A DNA stretch of 8,643 nucleotides from Flavobacteriaceae bacterium (GTDB lineage Bacteria; Bacteroidota; Bacteroidia; Flavobacteriales; Flavobacteriaceae). The stretch lies in contig JABJFE010000076.1 of assembly GCA_018662905.1 (NCBI GenBank), positions 1-8,643 of the forward strand, in the 5' to 3' direction. Numbering within the stretch: the stretch's first letter is position 1; every line of letters begins with the position of its first letter. Positions 1 to 5,825 of the stretch are shown here, one piece after another. A program made the position numbers and the translations under genes. The notes below the pieces were generated by a model. It saw nothing but the letters and a program-made list of their open reading frames with translations. It did not search any database and had not been told where the DNA came from.

Positions 1-1130
1 GATATCTTTAATATGGTTCTTTCAAGTATTGCATCACTCATTTGTGATGCTATAGTTCTAAGCCAAATTAAATTATATAATTTAATTTGATCAGATTCCA
101 TGTTAACTTGTCTTTTTTCAAAATTAGTAGGTCTAATAGCCTCATGAGCTTCTTGAGCACCTTTATTTTTGTTTGAAAACTTTTTTATTTTGTGATAGTT
201 CTCTCCATAAGTTTTAGAAATAACCTTTCCTGCGGCGTTAAGTGCATCATCAGAAAGATTAACACTATCTGTTCTCATGTAAGTAATGTTTCCTGACTCA
301 TATAATCTTTGGGCAGCTGACATTGTTCGACTTACCGAAAATCCTAGTTTTCTAGAAGCTTCCTGTTGCAAAGTAGAAGTTGTAAAAGGGGCTGAAGAAG
401 ATTTTTTAAATGGTTTCTTTTCAACTGATGAAATTAAAAAATTAGAATCTAAACTTTTTTCAAGAATACTTTTCGCTTCTTCTTCCGATTCAAAAGTTCC
501 TGATAATTGAGCGTCTAATATATTATTATTTGAATCAGAAAATTTTCCCGCAATCTTGAAAGAAGAAACAGGGATAAAATCGTTAATCTCATTTTCTCTA
601 TCAACCAGTAATCTTACGGCAACTGACTGAACTCTTCCTGCAGAAAGGCCACCTTTAACTTTTCTCCATAAAATTGGAGAAATTTCAAAACCAACTAATC
701 TATCAATTATACGTCTAGCTTGTTGGGCATTGACTAAATCATAATTAATTTCTCTTGGGTTTTCAATTGCATGTAAAATTGCTTTTTTAGTAATTTCTCT
801 AAAAACAATTCTTTTAGTTTTTGCTTTATCCAATTTTAAACTTTCAAATAAATGCCATGCAATAGCCTCTCCCTCTCTATCTTCATCACTTGCTAACCAA
901 ACTGTATCAACAGATGAAGCTTGTTTTTTAAGTTGCTTTACTATGTCTTTTTTATCACTTGAGACAATATATTTTGGTTTAAAATCATTATCTACATCAA
1001 TACCTATTTCCTTTGATGGTAAATCTGAAATATGACCATAACTAGAAGATACTTTAAAGTCAGGACCAAGATATTTTTCAATAGTTTTTGCCTTGGCAGG
1101 AGACTCAACAATTACTAAATTTTTTGACAT
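1..1130 (-). CDS. topA: DNA topoisomerase I, type IA (3' part missing)
   Basis: This enzyme relaxes negatively supercoiled DNA by cutting and rejoining one strand through a 5'-phosphotyrosine link. Reading the minus strand from the ATG at 1130-1128 gives 376 uninterrupted codons that run off the window edge; Bacteroidota TopA is usually over 800 residues, so roughly the second half is missing. The Toprim domain is at the N-terminus: LVIVESPAKAKTI carries the catalytic Glu9, and SDEDREGEAIAWH carries the metal-binding Asp82, Asp84 and Glu86. The active-site tyrosine is Tyr284 in NITYMRTDS (codon 279-281), and AQEAHEAIRPT follows with His329 and Arg333. All expected motifs are in one frame, so there is no frameshift in the visible part. 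It is transcribed divergently from miaB. The start is supported by the usual MSKNLVIVESPAKA N-terminus. The identification is very secure. Confidence 0.97.
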   Translation of the reverse strand, partial: MSKNLVIVESPAKAKTIEKYLGPDFKVSSSYGHISDLPSKEIGIDVDNDFKPKYIVSSDKKDIVKQLKKQASSVDTVWLASDEDREGEAIAWHLFESLKLDKAKTKRIVFREITKKAILHAIENPREINYDLVNAQQARRIIDRLVGFEISPILWRKVKGGLSAGRVQSVAVRLLVDRENEINDFIPVSSFKIAGKFSDSNNNILDAQLSGTFESEEEAKSILEKSLDSNFLISSVEKKPFKKSSSAPFTTSTLQQEASRKLGFSVSRTMSAAQRLYESGNITYMRTDSVNLSDDALNAAGKVISKTYGENYHKIKKFSNKNKGAQEAHEAIRPTNFEKRQVNMESDQIKLYNLIWLRTIASQMSDAILERTILKI

Positions 1131-1151
1131 TTAAAATTGATTTTTAGATCA

Positions 1152-1179
1152 CAAAAGTATATTTTTTTTTTTATTCAAA
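1152..1179 (-). promoter_or_regulatory. Putative Bacteroidota-type promoter for topA
   Basis: Read on the minus strand, TACTTTTG (1159-1152) matches the Bacteroidota -7 consensus TAnnTTTG exactly, and TTTG (1179-1176) fits the -33 element. The spacer is 16 bases, slightly shorter than usual, and is mostly a run of 11 A residues on this strand (T at 1162-1172). The -7 box ends 21 bases before the topA ATG, implying a short 5' leader. The match is seen in the sequence; use as a promoter is inferred. Confidence 0.5.
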
Positions 1180-1225
1180 ATTTGGAGCTGCTAATAATTT
1201 GTATTTTTTTGATTAAAATTTATAC

Positions 1226-1238
1226 TGACATATTGTCA
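1226..1238. promoter_or_regulatory. TGACA-TAT-TGTCA inverted repeat, candidate operator upstream of miaB
   Basis: A perfect 5-base inverted repeat with a 3-base spacer lies 43 bases before the miaB start codon. Its right half also begins a tandem near-repeat, TATTGTCATA (1231-1240) followed by TATTGTTATA (1241-1250), which differ at one base. The left part, CTGACA (1225-1230), with TATATT 16 bases later (1247-1252) resembles a -35/-10 pair, so a protein bound here could compete with RNA polymerase. TGTCA half-sites recur upstream of groES. Regulatory function is inferred. Confidence 0.35.
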
Positions 1239-1281
1239 TATATTGTTATATTTACATAAAATTTACACAGATTAACTAACA

Positions 1282-2706
1282 ATGAGTACAGTATACAAAA
1301 TAAAAGAAAAAAAAACGCTAACTGAAAAAAAAGAAGTTGCTAAGAAGTTTTATATAGAAAGTTATGGCTGTCAAATGAATTTTGCTGACAGTGAAGTTGT
1401 AGCTTCAATTGTTTCAAAAGAAGGATACAATTCTACAAATGATTTAAATGAAGCTGATTTGATTTTACTAAACACATGCTCTATTAGAGAAAAAGCTGAG
1501 TTAACTGTAAGAAAACGACTTGAAAGTTTTAATAAATTAAAAAGAAAAAATAAAAATTTAAAAGTTGGAGTACTAGGTTGTATGGCTGAAAGACTTAAAA
1601 GTAAATTTTTGGATGAAGAGAAGATTGTTGATTTAGTTGTTGGACCTGACGCTTATAAAGACATTCCTAATCTATTGGAAGAAATTAATGAGGGTAGAAA
1701 TGCAGTTAATGTAATTCTATCTAAAGAAGAAACTTATGGTGACATTAGTCCTGTAAGACTTTCGTCTAATGGAGTTACAGCTTTTGTGTCAATAACAAGA
1801 GGGTGCGACAATATGTGTACTTTCTGTGTAGTTCCGTTCACTAGAGGAAGAGAAAGAAGCCGGGATCCAAAAAGTATTTTAAATGAAATTCATGATCTAA
1901 ACAAAGCAAATTATAAAGAAATCACTCTGCTTGGCCAAAACGTAGATAGTTATTTATGGTACGGAGGAGGTTTGAAAAAAGATTTTAAGAACGCTGATGA
2001 ATTTGTTAAAAAAACTTCTGTTAATTTTTCAAAACTATTAAAACTTGTTGCAGAATCTTTTCCTAATCTAAGAATTAGGTTTTCAACATCAAACCCTCAG
2101 GACATGAGTTTAGATGTAATAAAAACAATGTCTTTATATAATAACATTTGTAATTATATACATCTCCCTGTACAATCTGGAAGTGACCCAATTTTAAAGT
2201 CAATGAATAGACAACACACTAGAGATGAATATTTATCACTGATTAAAAATATTAAAAAACTTATACCTAATTGCGGAATTTCTCACGATATGATTACTGG
2301 GTTTCCAAATGAAAGTGATAAGGATCACGAGCAAACTTTAAGTTTAATGGAAAAAGTTAAATATGATTTTGGTTATATGTTCAAATATTCTGAAAGGCCT
2401 GGCACATATGCAGCAAAAAAATTTGAAGACAATGTTGAAGAGTCAATAAAAAAAATAAGATTACAACAAATTATTGATTTACAGCGAAAGCACAGTCATT
2501 ACAGAACAAAACAATATATAGGAAAAGTTGTAGAAGTTCTTATTGAAAAAGAATCGAAAAAATCTACATTACATTGGGCGGGAAGAAACGAACAAAATAC
2601 AATGGTTGTTTTCCCAAAAGAATCACATAAAATTGGAGATTTTGTAAAAGTAAAAGTTTTGGAATGTACATCTGCTACTCTTATTGGGATAAGTAAAGGT
2701 TTATAA
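1282..2706 (+). CDS. miaB: tRNA-2-methylthio-N6-dimethylallyladenosine synthase MiaB
   Basis: MiaB is a radical-SAM methylthiotransferase that converts i6A37 to ms2i6A37 in tRNAs reading UNN codons, using two [4Fe-4S] clusters. The 474-residue protein has the three family parts in order. The N-terminal MTTase domain (about 23-145) has cluster cysteines Cys30 (ESYGCQMNF), Cys66 (LNTCSIRE) and Cys100 (GVLGCMAER). The radical-SAM core has Cys175, Cys179 and Cys182 in RGCDNMCTFCVVPFTRGRE. A C-terminal TRAM RNA-binding domain (about 412-471) includes HWAGRNEQNT. The segment at about 223-250 after LLGQNVDSY is longer than in the E. coli enzyme, as I recall for Bacteroidota MiaB. The ATG at 1282 has an A-rich leader and no Shine-Dalgarno sequence; the lysine-rich first 20 residues precede the conserved domain. 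It heads an operon-like run, with the sigma-54 activator starting 9 bases after its stop. Function is secure. Confidence 0.97.
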   Translation: MSTVYKIKEKKTLTEKKEVAKKFYIESYGCQMNFADSEVVASIVSKEGYNSTNDLNEADLILLNTCSIREKAELTVRKRLESFNKLKRKNKNLKVGVLGCMAERLKSKFLDEEKIVDLVVGPDAYKDIPNLLEEINEGRNAVNVILSKEETYGDISPVRLSSNGVTAFVSITRGCDNMCTFCVVPFTRGRERSRDPKSILNEIHDLNKANYKEITLLGQNVDSYLWYGGGLKKDFKNADEFVKKTSVNFSKLLKLVAESFPNLRIRFSTSNPQDMSLDVIKTMSLYNNICNYIHLPVQSGSDPILKSMNRQHTRDEYLSLIKNIKKLIPNCGISHDMITGFPNESDKDHEQTLSLMEKVKYDFGYMFKYSERPGTYAAKKFEDNVEESIKKIRLQQIIDLQRKHSHYRTKQYIGKVVEVLIEKESKKSTLHWAGRNEQNTMVVFPKESHKIGDFVKVKVLECTSATLIGISKGL

Positions 2707-2715
2707 AAAATTATT

Positions 2716-3960
2716 ATGGAATCAAGTACACAAAATATTAAACAAAGATTTGGAATTATCGGAAACGACCCTATTTTAAACAGATCAATAGCAAAGGCAA
2801 TGCGAGTATCTCCAACTGATATTTCAGTCTTAGTTACAGGTGAAAGTGGTGTTGGAAAAGAAAGTTTTCCTAAAATCATTCATCAATTATCTCATAGAAA
2901 ACATAACAAATATATTGCAGTAAACTGTGGAGCTATTCCTGACGGAACAATAGACTCAGAATTATTTGGACATGAAAAAGGTGCATTTACAGGTGCCAAT
3001 AACGCAAGAAAAGGTTATTTTGAAGTTGCAGATGGTGGAACTATTTTTTTAGATGAAGTTGGAGAACTTCCTTTAACAACTCAAGTCAGACTTTTGAGAG
3101 TTTTAGAAAACGGAGAATATATCAAAGTTGGAGCCTCAGAAGTTCAAAAAACTAATGTAAGAATTGTAGCAGCTACTAACCTAGACATGGAGAAGGCTAT
3201 TCAAAAAGGAAAATTTAGAGAAGATCTATATTACAGATTGAGTACTGTTGAAATTAAAATTCCTCCACTTAGAAATAGAAGAGAGGATATTCATTTGTTG
3301 TTTAGAAAATTTGCAAGTGATTTTGCTAAGAAATACAATATGCCAACTATCAGATTAGACGAAAACGCTCAACATTTACTAAATATGTACCGCTGGAATG
3401 GTAATATTAGACAATTAAGAAATGTAGCTGAACAACTTTCCGTTCTTGAAGAAAAAAGAGAAGTTTCAAGTCAGTTATTACAATCCTATCTTCCTGAATT
3501 CAATTCTACTTTACCTGCTTTAATTAATCAGAATAGTTCGACTGACAATTTTTCAAATGAAAGAGAAATTTTATATAAAATTTTATTTGATATGAAAAAA
3601 GATTTGAATGACTTAAAGAAAATAACAAGTCATTTAAACAATGATAACTTTAAGTCTGATCTAAAAGAAAAAGACTATAATTCTTTAGAAAGTTTACAAG
3701 AAAAATTAAATGAAGAAAAAAAGACCGAAATCATAGAGTTTAATGAAAAAGAAAGTATTTTTAATTCTAAAGAAGATAAGTATCATTTTGCAGAAGAAAT
3801 TAATGAAGAAGAAACTTTGTCAATTCACGATATAGAGCTAGAGTTAATAAAAAAGGCGCTAGAAAGAAATAATGGCAAAAGAAAGGCTGCTGCAATTGAA
3901 TTAGGTATTTCTGAAAGAACTTTATATAGAAAAATTAAACAACATGACATTGAACTATAA
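2716..3960 (+). CDS. Sigma-54-dependent transcriptional activator without a sensor domain (AAA+ plus Fis-type HTH)
   Basis: This is a bacterial enhancer-binding protein that uses ATP hydrolysis to open promoters held by RpoN-RNA polymerase. The 414 residues begin almost directly with the AAA+ domain (about 13-240). Walker A is GESGVGKE (42-49), the sigma-54 contact loop GAFTGA (89-94) is intact, Walker B is GGTIFLDE (107-114), sensor I is AATN (152-155), arginine-finger candidates Arg168 and Arg174 are in FREDLYYRL, and sensor II is WNGNIRQLRN (227-236), where the usual proline after Trp is Asn. A long Lys/Glu-rich linker (about 260-365), probably partly coiled-coil, leads to a Fis-type HTH (about 374-409). 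There is no receiver, GAF or PAS domain, so activity must be set by expression level or a partner protein, as for PspF. It lies 9 bases after miaB and overlaps lptE by 17 bases. Its targets are unknown. Confidence 0.93.
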   Translation: MESSTQNIKQRFGIIGNDPILNRSIAKAMRVSPTDISVLVTGESGVGKESFPKIIHQLSHRKHNKYIAVNCGAIPDGTIDSELFGHEKGAFTGANNARKGYFEVADGGTIFLDEVGELPLTTQVRLLRVLENGEYIKVGASEVQKTNVRIVAATNLDMEKAIQKGKFREDLYYRLSTVEIKIPPLRNRREDIHLLFRKFASDFAKKYNMPTIRLDENAQHLLNMYRWNGNIRQLRNVAEQLSVLEEKREVSSQLLQSYLPEFNSTLPALINQNSSTDNFSNEREILYKILFDMKKDLNDLKKITSHLNNDNFKSDLKEKDYNSLESLQEKLNEEKKTEIIEFNEKESIFNSKEDKYHFAEEINEEETLSIHDIELELIKKALERNNGKRKAAAIELGISERTLYRKIKQHDIEL

Positions 3961-4465
3961 ATTAATTTCTTTATTGATTCTATCCTTTTTTATAAAAAGT
4001 TGTGGAAATTACTCTTTTACTGGTGCATCAATTCCGGAGGGCACAGAAAGTTTTCAGGTTAATTTCTTTGAAAATGAAGCGGGTAACTCAATGGGTTCAA
4101 TTTTTGAACCTGGTTTGGATAGAGATTTCACAATAGCTCTACAAAATATACTTCAAAATCAAACTAATTTACAATTATTAAGTTCCGATGCAGACTTAAT
4201 ATACGAAGGTGAAATAAAAGAATACAGAGTTAGTCCTATGACTTCTACCTCAAACTTGCAAGCTTCTCAAAATAGATTAAGTGTTGGCATAAACGTTAGA
4301 TTTATTAATATTAAAAAAGAAGAAGATAATTTTGAAAGAAAATTTTCCTTTTACTTTGATTACCCTGCCGAAACACAATTGTTAAATGTAAAATCTGAAG
4401 CACACGATATTATATTTGAAAGAATTACACAAGATATTTTTAACGCGTCATTAGCAAAATGGTAA
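3944..4465 (+). CDS. lptE: LPS-assembly lipoprotein LptE (Bacteroidota type)
   Basis: LptE is an outer-membrane lipoprotein that plugs and assembles the LptD translocon, which inserts lipopolysaccharide into the outer leaflet. The 173-residue protein starts with a lipoprotein signal peptide: basic/polar start, hydrophobic core LISLLILSFF, then IKSC with the acylated cysteine at Cys20. Lys at the -2 position of the lipobox is unusual. The mature protein opens with CGNYSFTGASIPEGTESF, which I recognise from the Bacteroidota LptE family. The rest is a soluble domain of alternating strands, including a duplex typical of secretin/TonB-like LptE folds, with no further membrane segment. The start codon lies inside the HTH end of the preceding gene (17-base overlap), and this start is supported because it places the signal peptide at the N-terminus. 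The stop overlaps the next gene by 7 bases, suggesting coupled translation. Confidence 0.85.
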   Translation: MTLNYKLISLLILSFFIKSCGNYSFTGASIPEGTESFQVNFFENEAGNSMGSIFEPGLDRDFTIALQNILQNQTNLQLLSSDADLIYEGEIKEYRVSPMTSTSNLQASQNRLSVGINVRFINIKKEEDNFERKFSFYFDYPAETQLLNVKSEAHDIIFERITQDIFNASLAKW

Positions 4466-5076
4466 ATCTAAGTAAAGAGAATTTTAATAATTTAGTAAAA
4501 AATCCAAATAATATTAATTTGGATCAAAGTATTTCAATAAAAAAAATCATAAAAAAGTACCCTTACTTTCAAACTGCTAGAATTATTGAACTAATTGGGT
4601 TGAAAAAATTCAATAATATTAGATTTAATAATGCCTTAAAGACTAGTTCAATTTACTCAACTGACCGATCGGTTCTCTTTGATATTATTGAACTTGAAAA
4701 AATAAAATCTGAGGATAATTCAACAATACTCTCCTTAGAAAAAACTAAAAACTCGTTTATTGATTGGCTAAATGCCAGTAAACAGACTAAAAACCTTGAA
4801 TATTCGCAGAATTCTTTAATTGAAAGTTTTTTAAAAGTAAACCCTAAAATTGATCCAAAAAAAAACATAGCTAGGGATGATTTATCATCTGATTTCAAGC
4901 TTAGCAATAAGGAATATATGACCGAAACTTTAGCTAAAATTTATTTTAATCAAAATAAATTTGAAGAGGCAATACGAGCTTATGAAATTCTTTCCTTGAA
5001 ATATCCAGAAAAAATCAGTTTATTTGCAGATCAAATCAAAACGATAAAAAGTAGTATAAAAAACAAAATGTCATGA
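4459..5076 (+). CDS. Uncharacterised TPR protein between lptE and secG
   Basis: Function is unknown. The 205-residue product has no signal peptide or membrane segment and so is probably cytoplasmic. The only recognisable fold is one clear tetratricopeptide unit near the C-terminus (about 153-186), with LAKIYFNQNKFEEAIRAYEI followed by LSLKYPEK, and a trailing helix to about 200. The N-terminal half (5-80) is rich in Lys, Asn and Ile and looks helical, with KKYPYFQTARI (32-42) recalling the first helix pair of Bacteroidota proteins of this locus. The middle contains SFIDWL (99-104) and SLIESFLKVNPKIDP (119-133), which I recall as conserved in orthologues here. It overlaps lptE by 7 bases and secG by 4 (ATGA), so it is probably translated together with them. 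A scaffold or adaptor role is a guess from the TPR alone. Confidence 0.8.
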   Translation: MVNLSKENFNNLVKNPNNINLDQSISIKKIIKKYPYFQTARIIELIGLKKFNNIRFNNALKTSSIYSTDRSVLFDIIELEKIKSEDNSTILSLEKTKNSFIDWLNASKQTKNLEYSQNSLIESFLKVNPKIDPKKNIARDDLSSDFKLSNKEYMTETLAKIYFNQNKFEEAIRAYEILSLKYPEKISLFADQIKTIKSSIKNKMS

Positions 5077-5417
5077 GTAGTTTTTCAATTTTTCTAATTT
5101 TAATATTAATAGTTTCTTTTTTACTTGTTTTAGTAATCATGGTTCAGAACCCAAAAGGAGGAGGATTATCCTCATCTTTTGGAGGAGGAGACTCTCAACA
5201 AATAGGAGGTGTAAGGAAAACTACAGATTTTCTGGATAAAAGTACTTGGGCACTGGCTTCTCTATTATTAGTTCTAATATTACTTTCTAATATTACACTA
5301 AATAATAATAATAACGAAAGTACTGAATCTAAGCTATTAGACTCTAGCAGTATAGAAACAGTTATCCCTGAAGCTTTATCTGAAGAAATTCCATTAGACA
5401 TTCCCGTTCAAGAATAA
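5073..5417 (+). CDS. secG: Protein translocase subunit SecG
   Basis: SecG is the small non-essential subunit of the SecYEG channel and aids SecA-driven export across the inner membrane. The 114-residue protein has the family pattern: TM helix 1 (about 4-23), the conserved loop VQNPKGGGLSSSFGGG (24-39) with the TDFLDKSTW stretch (51-59), and TM helix 2 (about 58-74). A C-terminal acidic tail of about 40 residues, rich in Asn, Ser and Glu, follows, as is common for Bacteroidota SecG and low in conservation. The start ATG overlaps the TGA of the preceding TPR gene, which argues for translational re-initiation. It is the last gene before the groES regulatory gap; no hairpin terminator is visible after it, so transcripts may read into groES. 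Confidence 0.92.
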   Translation: MSSFSIFLILILIVSFLLVLVIMVQNPKGGGLSSSFGGGDSQQIGGVRKTTDFLDKSTWALASLLLVLILLSNITLNNNNNESTESKLLDSSSIETVIPEALSEEIPLDIPVQE

Positions 5418-5434
5418 TTTTTTTAAAAACAAAA

Positions 5435-5478
5435 TGTCAGCTTGTCACAAAAAGCAATAATATTTGACCGTTTTGTCA
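5435..5478. promoter_or_regulatory. Cluster of TGTCA/TGAC half-sites upstream of groES
   Basis: Two TGTCA copies stand in direct orientation with a 3-base spacer (5435-5439 and 5443-5447). After 17 bases come an inverted pair, TGAC (5465-5468) and TGTCA (5474-5478). The spacing and repetition suggest a protein-binding region. If transcription starts near 5517 (see the -24/-12-like element), the first pair lies about 70-82 bases upstream, a plausible enhancer position, and the second pair lies at about -39 to -52. The repeats are seen; binding by any factor is inferred. Confidence 0.4.
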
Positions 5479-5489
5479 TAATTATTAAA

Positions 5490-5506
5490 TTGGCATGATT
5501 GCTGTG
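5490..5506 (+). promoter_or_regulatory. Possible sigma-54 -24/-12-type promoter of groESL
   Basis: TTGGCAT at 5490-5496 matches the -24 element (GG at 5492-5493, followed by CA). Exactly ten bases later the -12 position reads CTGT (5502-5505) where the consensus is TTGC, so the T and G match but the final C does not. A perfect TTGC also occurs (5499-5502) but is three bases too close. A start site near 5517 would leave a leader of about 13 bases before the groES ATG. The match is partial and the assignment tentative. No CIRCE inverted repeat is present. Confidence 0.35.
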
Positions 5507-5529
5507 AATTAACTATTAAAATATAAAAT

Positions 5530-5808
5530 ATGAGTAAATTAAACATTAAACCACTAGCCGATAGAGTTTTAATTCAACCTTTAGAAGCGGAGACTAAGAC
5601 AGCTTCAGGAATAATTATTCCTGATACAGCTAAAGAAAAACCACAAAAAGGTAACGTTGTTGCTGTTGGTCCAGGAACAAAAGAAAATCCTGTAACTGTT
5701 AAAGTTGGAAATTCTGTTTTGTATGGAAAATACAGTGGAACAGAACTTAAACTTGATGATAAAAATTACTTAATAATGCGAGAATCAGATATTCTTGCAA
5801 TTGTTTAA
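5530..5808 (+). CDS. groES: Co-chaperonin GroES
   Basis: GroES forms the seven-subunit lid that closes the GroEL folding chamber in the cytoplasm. The 92-residue length is close to the family norm of about 95. The N-terminal strand KPLADRVLIQPLEAE (7-21) is conserved, and the mobile loop that docks on GroEL (about 18-34) contains TASGIIIPD. VVAVGPGT, GNSVLYGKYSGTE and the ending ESDILAIV complete the beta-barrel signature. The ATG has an AT-rich leader without a Shine-Dalgarno sequence. groEL follows after 17 bases, so the two are co-transcribed. It probably has its own promoter in the 112-base gap after secG. Confidence 0.98.
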   Translation: MSKLNIKPLADRVLIQPLEAETKTASGIIIPDTAKEKPQKGNVVAVGPGTKENPVTVKVGNSVLYGKYSGTELKLDDKNYLIMRESDILAIV

Positions 5809-5825
5809 TATTTAAAAAAAATAAA

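Noticed and set aside
286..510. Plus-strand open frame of 74 codons
   Set aside because: It lies antisense to topA, whose minus-strand frame is continuous and carries all type IA motifs; this frame has no recognisable features.
1181..1200. Possible sigma-54 promoter for miaB at TTTGGAGCTGC
   Set aside because: The GG is not followed by CA, and the position ten bases on reads AA instead of GC.
2499..2879. Minus-strand open frame across the miaB/activator junction
   Set aside because: It is covered on the other strand by two secure genes and has no recognisable protein features.
5433..5459. Mini-ORF ATG TCA ... TAA (8 codons) between secG and groES
   Set aside because: It is formed by the TGTCA repeat region, has no leader features and encodes nothing recognisable; chance is the simplest explanation.
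5418..5529. CIRCE heat-shock operator upstream of groES
   Set aside because: I looked for TTAGCACTC-N9-GAGTGCTAA or a close variant and found none.
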